From Sarcomyxa edulis (lineage: Eukaryota > Basidiomycota > Agaricomycetes > Agaricales > Mycenaceae): 64,000 nt of DNA. Below, piece by piece: positions 46,154 to 58,908 of the stretch. Positions within the stretch are counted from its first letter, which is position 1. Each line of letters begins with the position of its first letter. Location of the stretch: assembly GCA_009761415.1 (NCBI GenBank), contig QUOL01000003.1, positions 744,001-808,000 on the forward strand, given 5' to 3'. The notes under the pieces were generated by a model, which was not told the DNA's origin, did no database searches, and worked only from the letters and a program-made list of their open reading frames with translations. The position numbers and the translations under genes were made by a program.

Positions 46154-48007
46154 ATGATTGTTCTTGACGAGGAAGATCAGCGTCAGGTAAAACAAATCCC
46201 TTCTGATTTCCTCGCTGGCCCTATTCTACGTTTACCGGAGAGGGTGGCAGGCCGCTCCTCCTATCCCCTCCCTGACTACGAAACTTCTCAAGCACAACAT
46301 ACCACCATTTCCTCCTTCCGAAAGGTCCATCTATACGGCAGATTCGATTCCAGATTCTGGCGGGCTGTATTAATCGGCTTGGCTATATATGTTGCACTGT
46401 CGGTGTGCATTGGCATTCCTTTAATTTTCCTTGTGCGTTCATCTTTTCACTGGCGATCTTTGTCGTGTACACACTCATTCATCAACTACATCACATCAGA
46501 GAGTCATTGATCGTCGACACCATCACCCACCGACGTCAATGAACTGGGTAGATGATACCTCTACACCCGTCAATCTTGCCTATTTTTCAGCACAAGGTCT
46601 AGACTCGTCAGCATGCAATCATTGGCAGACGACACAGGATAGCATCTCGGAGGGGACATTTACAGCAAAGTACGTTCGCATTTATATATAAGCTATCGAT
46701 ACTCGAATAACAGTCGTCCATAAATAGGACCCAGCACGACTTTTCCACAAACGACCTCTTGTCATTGCGATCTAATGTCTCTACCGATGATTCACAGTCC
46801 GCCTCTGTAAGCGGCAGTTTAAACGTGCTGATGAACCCCGAATCCAATGCTTCGAGTACCACCATAAACGTCGACATCCAAACCTCCAGTGCTGACCTTC
46901 GTGACCGGACCCATATCTGTTTTTATGACACAGGAACAGATCGGGGGCTTGTCATCTATGTAAGATCATTCTCCAGCCGACGATAGCCTCACTCACCCCC
47001 CGATCTACAGACACCAAGTAATCTGACCATGCACGACCTCATCAGAGTCGACATTACCCTTCTTTTCCCCTCATCATCATCAATCCTTTCCGTCAAAAAG
47101 CTCACCACACACTTACCTACCTTTACACAAACATTCGGCGACCTTAATCCTTATATTAACTTCGACAAAATCTCTGTCGGGGGAACACAGTCGAATATAT
47201 CTGCTACAGTGAGTCGAGATTGCGTTAATGACCTCTGGGTTTACTCAACATCTTCACTATCTAGTCCCTACGAGGGAGCAACATCCGTGTCCACAGTTCT
47301 CTTGCTTCGATCAGCGGCGCTTTCAATGTCACAGAATCTCTTGTCTTAGATACAATTGGAGGGTACGTACCTTAATCTGTACCTCCAGTCTTTTCGATGA
47401 ACTCATCGCACCCCTAGATTTATTCATGCTAACGTCACATTGGTCCATGAGCCAACCAGTGAAGCTCCAACAGTCCTTACTCTAGATACAGGCAACAGGT
47501 TCGTCTTCACATTTGCGTCGTTGGCCTATCTACTGATGTGCTGTCCACAGCGACATCGACGCCCAAGTAACGCTAGTAGCACCGCACGTGCATTCCCTAC
47601 TTCGACCGCCACCGCCTGTCTTCCTGACTTGCATGAAGACGTTTAATGGTCTTCTCAAAGTCGACATTGCAAACGATCCTTCCACCGGGCCAGTTCCACT
47701 ACATGTTAACGCCGAGAACAATCTCGCAGAAACATACATTACCCTGGACGATAAATTCGAAGGGTCCTTTAGTGTGCGGACAAAGTTGGCCTCGGCGATT
47801 GTTAAAGAAGGAAAGCCCAATCCATCGGCCGATCCGTCTGGAGATAACAGACAGAGAAGCTATGTTTATGACCATACGTCAGAATCGAGGTCGGTTGGAT
47901 GGGTTGGATGGGGTACGAGACCGACAGGATTCAGACGCGGGCAGGGGCATGTAGATGTTGTTTCCTCGCTGAGTCCGGTATCGCTACAGCTCGGCACACT
48001 GCCATAG
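46154..48007 (+). CDS. Type II membrane protein with beta-rich ectodomain
   Basis: The ATG at 46154 is preferred over an in-frame one at 46040, whose extra residues look like UTR. A cytosolic tail of about 68 residues contains a proline-tyrosine motif (YPLPDYET). One transmembrane helix at residues about 69-93 (WRAVLIGLAIYVALSVCIGIPLIFL) precedes an ectodomain of some 400 residues built of alternating beta-strands (LNVLMNPESNASSTTINVDIQ, ISVGGTQSNISAT, GAFNVTESLVLDTIGG, IHANVTLV, VLTLDTGNSDIDAQVTL), with many N-glycosylation sequons. This is the layout of a common agaricomycete family with an adhesin-like repeated-strand domain (possibly DUF7330; not certain). A C-terminal Gly/Ser-rich segment (SVGWVGWGTRP) ends at 48007. 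At least six introns. Function unknown; surface sensing or adhesion is inference. Confidence 0.7.
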
Positions 48008-48370
48008 CCGCATAGCGAGTCTTTCGGGTCGTCGGAGGGGGCGTTTTTATGCATTTTCGTTCATTTGTGTACTCAATATATACAAAGGACATTTGTATTG
48101 TACTTTACTATCAGGATCTATGGAGAACTAATTCACGTATACACTCTGATTTTTTCAGCCTTGAGTTGGGGGAAATTTTTTCGTGTCCAATTCCGAATGG
48201 AAGCTGACTGTGTCAACCGTCGCGACTGGATTGCGTGATTCTTGCAAACCATATGCTCAAAATGCTATATCCTCCATGGTCCCCCCTGAGAAGGCCTCCA
48301 ATTCCAGCGCTGTACTTGACCTCCTTACGAAGAGGAAATATCCAACTCCGCATTTTCCTCTCAGAAAGAC
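48008..48370. other. Intergenic upstream of MET3
   Basis: About 360 bp between the membrane-protein stop and the MET3 start, with no supported frame; presumably 3' UTR and MET3 promoter. I see no clear CACGTG-type site. Confidence 0.5.
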
Positions 48371-50617
<2,247 letters not shown>

Positions 50618-50761
50618 TTGTAATTCGCCGCTGTAGACTAATTCATTTTCTTTGTTTCTTGGATGCGGACAGTCTGTCAAATGGTATGATAACGATGTAA
50701 GACCATCGACATTATCAACGAGAGCGGTTCATAGTAATTTTGAATGAGTGGCAGACATGAA

Positions 50762-52767
50762 TCACATAATGATCGGTTCAGGTCTATGGAGAGGACGATA
50801 CTTGCTATGCTTGTCCCATATTCCTGGTGCACCGCGGTTCTTCCGTCCCCTCCTTCTACAGAAGAAGCAAAGCCCCGCTATGAAAAGCAAAAATATACTT
50901 GCTACGGCCCCGATGATGATGTATACTAATCTCAGGCTTCGTCTTCGACCCTTGTTTGACTGGAGTGTTGTCAGCTTCATTCCATTGACGGTGAATAGTC
51001 GGCTTACAATTCTGGCTAGGTCTTCCGAGAGTGACGCATCACCTTTGTCTGTGGAGGTACTGTTATCGCCGTTGTTACTGCTTTCTAAGATAGGTGTGTC
51101 GAGTAAAGAAGAGGTGATGTTGCCTCCCCTGGCTTCAATGAAATCTCCATGAAGCACTCTGGGGTCATTGTTGAGTGGAAGCAGTTGGATGTATGGATCT
51201 GCAGTCATGTTCGTCGATCCATCTACGAAGTCCCCGAAATTGACGAGGAGATATGCATTTCGCACTATTGGGCGATCAGCAGACAACAAAATAGACCAAA
51301 TTGTGCGGTACTTACGAAAGGACATGCCCAAAATCATGTCGAAAGTAGGCGCACCGCCCTCCAGAGTCGATGTATCGAACGTCATCGGTTGAAACTGATC
51401 ATGCGCAACAAAAATCAGTGCCTAGATCAGTGCAGTTAGCACGAAGAAAGCAAAGGAGAAACACGCACAGCGCCGATGCAACCACTAGTGCCATTGTCGA
51501 GGGTAAAATTCTGGTTTATATCGAGGGGGTGGATAGGGAATGCCACCCCAGCAAATTTGAACGTCAAGTTCAGTTCCTGCTCGCAAGGAAGGATCCATAC
51601 GCCGAAGTCTTGATTAAAAGTAGCATTAGGAACTCTTGAATATATAGCGTCTGATACAGCCCTGTACAAACCATGTTGAGCTGTTTTTCAAGGTCAAAAT
51701 GGACATTGCACACCTAGGAACTTGCTGTAGATTGAGATATGATTGGTGATGATTCATGTGAATGTATTCTTGTATATGAGATGAAACTTACAGGAAATGT
51801 AAATCCAGAGTCAAAGACCACGGTTGCCTGCCGTTTGTCCGATGTACTATCGACTGCAGTAGTCAAAGGTATGACTTGTCCATCAGGTCCAATTATACCG
51901 TCTTCATCGAGTAGAACCTGAAAATGCTGGTTCGCGCTTTCGCTCGATGCGACGACGGTAACAGGCAATTGAGGCTGATCAAGAATCGAATCAAATCCGA
52001 GCAATATCTCCCCAACAGTGAGATCTCCTGGGTAAAGATTCTCCGGGTCATCAGCGCGTCCCAGAAGGACACTTATGAAGTTCGGGGTGGAGGTGTTTTG
52101 ACGGAATATACGATCCAATGGAGAATCACCGGCAGAAACGTTACCTAGGAAACTTCGAATCTCTGACCCACTCTGAGGGCCAAGGCCTATGAGACCTGGA
52201 ACTGGCGGGGTATCGTTGTTTATAGCGTGGACTGTAGAGAATTAGTCGAGTACCCCAAGAGATAAATTGTGCGTAGTGCTCACTATAGGCTTGGTTAGGT
52301 ATTGTATAACCCGCGAATTCAAGGGTTGCGAGATTGACAGGGCCTGAGTTGACAAACAGGTTACATAGTGTATAGAGCACTATGATAAGTACACACCAAA
52401 TGCCTCCCCTTGGCCGTATGCAACGCTAGCGATGACCCCAGTGTCTATACTGTTAGAAATGTTGGTAATGACCCATAAGTCGGAGCTAAAAGTATGCACG
52501 TAAGAAGATACAATTTTTTTGAGGGCACATATATTGTTACCTTCCGGTGTCGATGTTCACAGAGATTGTTGTTGGCGGTGAGCCTAGAGTGATATTCGTG
52601 AAATACAAGATATCTCCCTGATCTGTTAGATCAGTTGTACCGGCCAAAACTGTACGACGATGAAGGCCAGGTGGGTTTTTATTGCGACCTTCCAGGTGTA
52701 TTTGCGCAGCCCCGGAGAAGTTTATGGCTAGGGAGAAGAGGGAGAATTTGAAGAGAAAGAACTTCAT
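50762..52767 (-). CDS. Pepsin-like aspartic protease with C-terminal transmembrane anchor
   Basis: The signal peptide follows ATG 52767 (FFLFKFSLFSLAINFSGAAQ). A propeptide ends near RNKNPPGLHRRT. The first lobe holds FTNITLGSPPTTISVNIDTGS|SDLWV, with the catalytic Asp restored by splicing at an intron that starts 52540. The second catalytic word is VVFDSGFTFP (DSG, not DTG). Other family features are GLIGLGPQSGSEIRSFLG, NQHFQVLLDEDGIIG, AVSDAIYSRVPNATFNQDFG and FDMILGMSFLRNAYLLVNFGDF. After a Ser/Asn-rich stalk a helix LVYIIIGAVASIFLLFIAGLCFF and a basic cytosolic stretch (CRRRGRKNR) follow, so the enzyme should sit on a membrane with its active site outside. About ten introns. Tandem with the next gene, both on the minus strand. 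Confidence 0.9.
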
Positions 52768-53303
52768 GCCTGCGGGACTTGAGAGATGGAACTAGTGATT
52801 GTCATCCAATCGAGTCTTTATAGGGTTCGAATGCCGAAATCGGGCCTTTATATATGGGCGCTGAGATCAGTTTGATTGATGCAAGTGAACGAGGAGGGCA
52901 TAGCCGTGCATTGCCGTCCAGGGCCCATCGTCTGTGGTTACAATGACTCTTCAGTCGGCCCTGGTCGAATGCTATCCACGGCGTCTTGAAGGACGCCGCT
53001 TCGAGGTGGTCCGGGTGCAATGGTGATCCAATGTTGGTGGGAACATACACGGATTTGTTTGGCAGCAGCGACAGATCTCAACACACGCGGGAATGACCGT
53101 CTTTGAGCTCCAAGTTGTGACTGATTTCGATTGGCGCCAATGATTACACACAGTGACACAAGGTCGGTTTCGATCACGAATTGACCAATCTTGCGGGTCT
53201 CTGTATGAAGGACTCAGAATGAATCGATAAACGCAGGAATGCTGATAAATAAGGCCACCCCAGAAAAAACAATATCAACCCCATCTCAACTAGAACTCAT
53301 TGC
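52768..53303. other. Intergenic between the two protease genes
   Basis: 536 bp, carrying the promoter of the left protease gene and the 3' end of the right one. No repeated block shared with either gene is evident. Confidence 0.5.
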
Positions 53304-55207
53304 TTATGAAAGTAATGCTGCACCCACCCCCAAACTCACTATTATCCAAGAGATCCTATTGCCGGTCTCTGTCGATGACTTGTGGGAATAGTGTCAGTAT
53401 AAGAGAAACATCCGAAAAGGACCGACGACATACATTCTTCTTGGCGTCATTGCCGGGCGGGTTGTTGGTGCCATTCCCGGTCGGGGTTGAGGGTTTGTTC
53501 CCAGAAGCATCATTGGGACCGCTGTTAGTTCCTGACGTCGAAGAGCTATTTCCCCTAGCTTGAAGGAAGTCTGTATGAAGTGCGGCGGTGTTATTGTTTA
53601 GCGGAAATAACTGTATGTATGGGTCCGCTACAACATCTGTTGCTCCATCCACGAAGTCGCCATAATTGATCAGAAGGTATGCGTTCCTCACTATCGGACA
53701 GAAACAGGGAGTCAAGAATATGGTGACGATCTCGCATTATATGGTGAGACTTACAGAAAGACATGCCCAAGATAATGTCGAACGTCGGAGCACTATCTTC
53801 TAGCGAGGACACATCGAAGGAGATTGGTTGGAACTGATTGAAAAGGGATCCAGGTTTGAGCATAATGAGGAGAACTTCGCGGACAAAAGAACGCACAGCA
53901 CCAATACAAATGCTACTACCGTTTTCGATGGATAGCTCCTGGTTTATGTCGAGAGGGTGAATAGGAAAAGACACTCCAGCGAACTTGAACGTCAAGCTCA
54001 ATTCCTGGTCGCAAGGGAGGATCCATAGGCCATCATCTTGATCGAAAGTCGCTCCAGGCACTCCTGAATATATAGCGTCTGCGACAGGCCTGTTACAGAT
54101 AGTGTCAGAACCGTACGAGTCCACATTTTGACAAGGAGTACATACTTCGGAACTTGCTGTCAATTCGAGATGTAGTAGGTTAGCACGCATTCCATACTCG
54201 ACTGCGACTGGAAGCTCACAGGAAATGAAAATCCAGAGTCGAAAACGACTGTGACCTGCTGTTTATCGACGGTGCTATCGACATCGGTGGATATAGGTAT
54301 GACTTGACCGTTTGGTCCGACTATGCCATCATCGTCGAGTAAGACCTGGAAATGCTGGTTCCCAGTATTGTCTAACGAGACTATAGTGACCGGCAATTTG
54401 GGCTGAGACAAGATATCGTCGAAACCAGGTAGAGTTTCCCCGATACTAAGTTCGCCTGGGTTGGGACTCCCAGGGTCATTAGCACGTCCGAGCAAAATGC
54501 TCAAAAAGTTGGGGGTGGAGGGATCCTGACGGAAGATTTGGTCCAACGGAGGATCACCAGCCGCATCGCCTGTAAGGCTTCTAATCTGTGAACCGCCTGA
54601 GGGACCAAGGCCAATTAGCCCCGCAAAGTCAGGGGTATCGCTGTTTGTAGCATGTACTGCAGGATATCTTGAGGACTTTTGTTAGAAGATGCGCGGCGTG
54701 ATCTGCTCACTATATCCTTGATTAGGGATGACGAAACCACCGAATTCAAGATCTGCGAAGCTGATAGGTCCTGCGAGCACCAGGATTAATCATGTCAGAC
54801 ACGACGGGTCTTTCTTTTTAGAGCCATACCTTGCGCTTTTTTAGAGGCATAAGGAACAGTCCCTATGGTCGTGGTGCTTGTACTTCCTGGGATGTCAATA
54901 TTGACCCACAGGTCGGAGCTGACAGTGATATATATGAATAGGAGTATTCACAGACAATGAACAATCAATGTGCATACCTTCCAGTATCGATATTGACAGT
55001 GACAAGGGTAGGCGGGGATCCCAACGAGATGTTCGTAAAATAAGCAGTATTTCCTGTATTCTCGAGTAAGGTCGGACCAGCCCGCGCTCGGCGCTCAGGA
55101 TCAAGAGAAGGTATATGACGGCCTTCCAATTGCAGGCGCACAGCCCCTGCGAGGCCAATGAAACCAAGACCAGCTGGACAGAAGAGAAGAGAAAGAGAAA
55201 GCTTCAT
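53304..55207 (-). CDS. Pepsin-like aspartic protease, GPI-type C-terminus
   Basis: A paralogue of the gene at 50762-52767, with the same order and matching intron positions. Signal peptide from ATG 55207, then ISLGSPPTLVTVNIDTGS|SDLWVNIDIPG, GLIGLGPSGGSQIRSL, DQIFRQDPSTPNFLSILLGR, NQHFQVLLDDDGIVG, VVFDSGFSFP and FDIILGMSFLRNAYLLINYGDF. It diverges after the catalytic domain: a Ser/Gly/Thr/Pro-rich segment leads to AKKN, and an intron (donor GTATGT, acceptor CCCACAAG) gives SSTETGNRISWIIVSLGVGA and a short hydrophobic end (ALLS, stop 53304-53306), with no cytosolic basic tail. This looks like a GPI-attachment signal, so the paralogues use different anchors. The unspliced alternative ends RSFSDVSLILTLFPQ... 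and lacks any anchor. Confidence 0.88.
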
Positions 55208-55827
55208 TCTGGGATGGAGAGCAAGACTGTGAACATACTCCTTTTAAGCAGTCTCGGGATGTAAATGGGCGCCACGAATGAGAACAGTTATTTTGGGTTC
55301 GTGTTGCGTATGACTTCCCCGATACATAATGTTTCATACTGTTCCCTGTCACATTTCCAAAAGGAGTCCGTGTCGGAGGTGGTGTGAAGCCACCTGATGG
55401 CGACTGCTGCAAAGGTTGCTTAGCAGTGTAATGCTGAAGAAAGAAATCGCTTGCACCTTGTAAACAATGTTTCCACCAGATAACTATCCAAAAAAGCAAA
55501 AGCTGTACCAGCGTCAGCGCTGGCATCGACCCCAGGACCAATCGAGTCTATCATGATTGAAAAAACGCCACACCATGGATTGTGTATGTTGCATCCATCA
55601 AATAATCACTTCGTCGTGTCTATACAAATATGAGGAAGGAAAAGCTCGACGAGCATCAGCGCCGATCAATAGGACTAGTATATAGAAACAGTTGCGTCTG
55701 TCATAGTCAATCAGTGTCGAGCGGTGACATTGGGCGGTCCCTAAATGGTCGCATTCCCGCAAGAATGCAAAGAAGACAAGAAGATCTCGAGGAATATCAT
55801 GATCCATCAAAAGGCGTTGGTATATTT
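55208..55827. other. Intergenic between protease gene and ARC19
   Basis: 620 bp: promoter of the upstream protease and 3' flank of ARC19. Contains a 441-bp antisense open frame (55101-55541) that overlaps the protease start and is not supported. Confidence 0.5.
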
Positions 55828-56651
55828 CTATGCATTAAACTGTGGAATGGATGAGAATGGATAGATTGCAGGTTGCTAAAGCAATTCTTACGGCAGTAAG
55901 GTAAGATTCTGCGACTATACGAGCCCGCGCATTCAGACTGAGCTTCATTTCGCTGATCTCTTTATCTACTTCCTCCATGAATCTGTATGTCATGTCAATA
56001 TCAGGATGATAGAAGAAGGCCAAGACACGCAACTGGATAATGAAATCGACAATCTTGTGCTTCAGCATAGTTTCCGTGTGGGTGTTGGTAATTAAAAATG
56101 AGATATCATATCCCTGTGCTCTGTTGGAGATGAGCTCTCCTTGTACATTACAAAAACGCGTTTACCTGGACTGGTTTCCTGCGCAGCACAATGAAGTTCT
56201 CTGCTCTTTGCATCATGAATCGAGTAAACTTGTGGCACAGAATCCGCTCTATCTCATCAGCCTGCTTAATCTTGATGCTCAGACGGATGGAATTGACAGA
56301 TGGCTCGATCAGGACGCGTTCGTTCTCGTTTCGGGAGATTGTCAGAGGGTTGAGGAGGACCTCTTTGGATCCACTATATCAAGGTCAATTAGCTGGTTCA
56401 CCAGATACTAAAGGATACGCACGCGGCTTCGACTTCGGGTTTGTTGTGTCGTTCAACCACCTATATATGATAATCCTCAGAATCGATTCAGGTCGCGCTC
56501 GTGACGCATTGTTTACCTGGGACGAGAAATTCTCCAGAGTGAGGGCCGCGGTGAGAGTCGACCTGACCGCTGCAAGATAGGGTCTTAGGACATTAGACTT
56601 CGGAATATCAGCCGTTGAGCATTCCTGAGATGTGCAGCTGGCACTCACCAT
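55828..56651 (-). CDS. ARC19: Arp2/3 complex subunit ARPC4 (p20, Arc19)
   Basis: Structural core of the actin-nucleating Arp2/3 complex. The start codon 56649-56651 is the entire coding part of exon 1; a GTGAGT donor follows at once, and the next exon begins [19 protein letters not shown]. The family sequence continues [110 protein letters not shown] and [21 protein letters not shown] last 51-nt intron (donor GTAAGA) puts AFNA and the stop at 55828-55830. Length about 168, as in other eukaryotes. It is divergent from the FKBP gene with 134 bp between starts. Confidence 0.94.
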
Positions 56652-56785
56652 GATCGTGAACTTCGGGAAAGGGTACGAATTGAAGCGGAGTTTGATTCAT
56701 GTTCGACTTCAAATTCCGAAGTTTTTTCAACGCGATCAAGTTTCCTTTTCACGATCTCATTCATCTGTAAACTTTACGCATTATA
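56652..56785. promoter_or_regulatory. Bidirectional promoter of ARC19 and FKBP
   Basis: 134 bp between divergent start codons. Contains T/A-rich tracts and TTCACGATCTCATTCATC-like pyrimidine sequence; no TATA box is clear. Confidence 0.5.
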
Positions 56786-58333
56786 ATGGCTGTAGCAATT
56801 GGACTTTGGTGAGTCTGATTCAGTTGTACATTCTCATTCTAGACTAATCGTACTTTGCAGGAATCTTGTAATTACCCCAGGCAAACCTGAGGCATTCATC
56901 CCCCAGAGTGATCTTAGGATCACCAACGTCGCCCTTGGAGATGAACTTGCGGACGAATCTGGCCGAACGACTGTCAAGCTCACCTACCAGACCCTTGTAG
57001 ACATCGACGATGATGAATCTGCTGATGAAGAAGAAGTTGCCCAGGAGCCTATCTCCACCACCGTCCTCTGTTCATTGACAGCCGGTAAAGTACGCGAATT
57101 TTTGCCATTGAATGGATTTACTTGTACTGAATTCTTACTCACCTGTCTTAGATTGAGCAAACTACTGTAGACCTTGTCCTCGAGGAGGAGGAAGAGTATC
57201 TGTTCGAAGTTGTCGGGAAAAAGTACGAACAATTTCGTCCATCGTCCCTGTCTTTGTCTCATTCACAATGATTTCCCTTCAGCACCGTTTATCTCACTGG
57301 AAACTATATCGGTGCGCCACTCTGAATGGTCTATAACTGCAACCCTTTCGGCCACTGACTTTTTACGTATGCTGATTAGACCAGACCCCTCCTCAGGTTC
57401 CTTACAATGATGAGGACTCGGATATGGATTCCGAAGATGCCTACGATCTTCGAGAGGTCAGCTCCGATGTTGAGGTAGACCCCGCTGAACTCGACAGCGA
57501 TCAAAGGTAAATTGGTCTTGCCTTGGTCAAACGTCAAACTTCTGACGTCTTTGATCATTATAACAGCCGATTCGAGGAGGTTGTCGAAGCAAATACCTCA
57601 AAGTCCCAGAAACGTCCCCGTGACTCGGACGCCATGGACACTGATGCTGTAGACGCCGCAAAACCCGACAAGAAGGCCAACAAGAAACTCAAAGCTGCTG
57701 ACGGGAAAGCAGTTGCTGCTGAGGCAGCGGCTGTAGAGAAGAAGGACAAAAAGGAGAAGAAGGAGAAGAAGGAAGCTGCCCCTGAGGGCGACAAGAAGGA
57801 GAAGAAGGAAAAAGCTGCTGCTCCCAGTGCCACACGAGAGATCGCCGGTGGTGTAAAGGTTCGGGACACCAAAATTGGCTCTGGGCCTATGGCCAAGAAG
57901 GGCAACTCCGTCAGCATGCGATACGTCGGAAAATTGCAGAATGGCAAAGTATTCGACAAGAATGTCAAGGGCAAGCCCGTACGTTCTATCCAGTCTCTCG
58001 AGCTGCTACCACTCACTAATCCTAACCACAGTTCACTTTCCACCTCGGCAAAGGGGAAGTCATCAAGGGTATGCGAATCCATGTTCATTTTTTTTGTTTC
58101 CCTTCAACTTACCTTTTGGTCTGCAGGATGGGATGAGGGACTCGTCGGTATGCAAGTCGGAGGAGAACGTCTCCTAACTATCCCCCCCAACATGGCCTAC
58201 GGGAAGAAGAAGATGGATGACATCCCGGCCAACTCGACACTCATTTTCGGTCAGTTGAACTAGCATTCTTCCTACTGTCCCCACTAAACCCTCTCGTGTC
58301 TCTCTAGAGTGCAAACTCGTCGAGATCAAGTAA
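56786..58333 (+). CDS. Nucleolar FKBP-type peptidyl-prolyl isomerase (Fpr3/Fpr4-like)
   Basis: Isomerises proline bonds and acts as a histone chaperone in the nucleolus in relatives. ATG 56786 gives MAVAIGLW|NLVITPGKPEAF, then an N-terminal nucleoplasmin-like half (LRITNVALGDELADESGRTT ... TTVLCSLTAGKIEQTTVDLVLEEEEEYLFEVVGKNTVYLTGNYI), an acidic stretch (NDEDSDMDSEDAYD) and a strongly Lys/Glu/Ala-rich linker (57710-57830). The C-terminal FKBP domain is complete: GGVKVRDTKIGSGPMAKKGN, RYVGKLQNGKVFDKN, FTFHLGKGEVIKGWDEGLVG, MQVGGERLLTIPPNMAYGKK, ANSTLIFECKLVEIK. The FKBP active-site aromatic residues (Tyr, Phe-Asp, Trp, Tyr) are present. Last intron near 58255-58307; stop 58331-58333. The low-complexity linker also makes long antisense open frames, which are shadows. 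Confidence 0.93.
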
Positions 58334-58908
58334 ACTGTTATCTTGTGTCTCCTTATCTCCATCCATCCTCGTTCACTTCATGGGGACAACTTAAAAGTAC
58401 TCATTAGCTACTTGACATACCGATTTTGCAGATATATACACACTCATAACTTGTGGATAGGATATATACATAATTATACGATCTATACAGCGGACTTCAA
58501 GCTGGTGATAGTACGATATCTCATTTTGGCACCTCAAAGGCTATTAATATTGGAAATATGGACTACGTGGACGTCACGATCACGGTACATCATATTCTTC
58601 GAAGGGCGTCGAGTATCTTCCGCGCCTCCTCTGAAAGGAAGTCGGTCCCTCGATCCTCCCCTCGACTGACCAAACTTTGAAGAGCAAAACTACTCACTGG
58701 CGACTTGTGCATTATAATCTTGAAGCTCGGGAAGGGACGGGAGAGTCGAACTGACCAGCCATCATCATCATGCCAATAATGCACCTGGATAATTTTGTCT
58801 CAGGGTGATATTCATTTAGTATTCAGCGTGCGACCAATATTCCTCCTCTGCAAGCCAACTCTCAGTCGCAACTTCTTCTTCTCTTGTCTTCGATTTCTGG
58901 CCTCGAAG
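58334..58908. other. Intergenic between FKBP and P450
   Basis: 575 bp, AT-rich with ATATAC words near 58430-58490; 3' flank and P450 promoter. No supported frame. Confidence 0.5.

Noticed and set aside
55101..55541. 146-codon minus-strand frame
   Set aside because: Overlaps the signal peptide of the protease gene in another frame; no homology seen.
57558..58088. 176-codon minus-strand frame
   Set aside because: Antisense to the FKBP gene; created by the low-complexity Lys/Glu/Ala linker.
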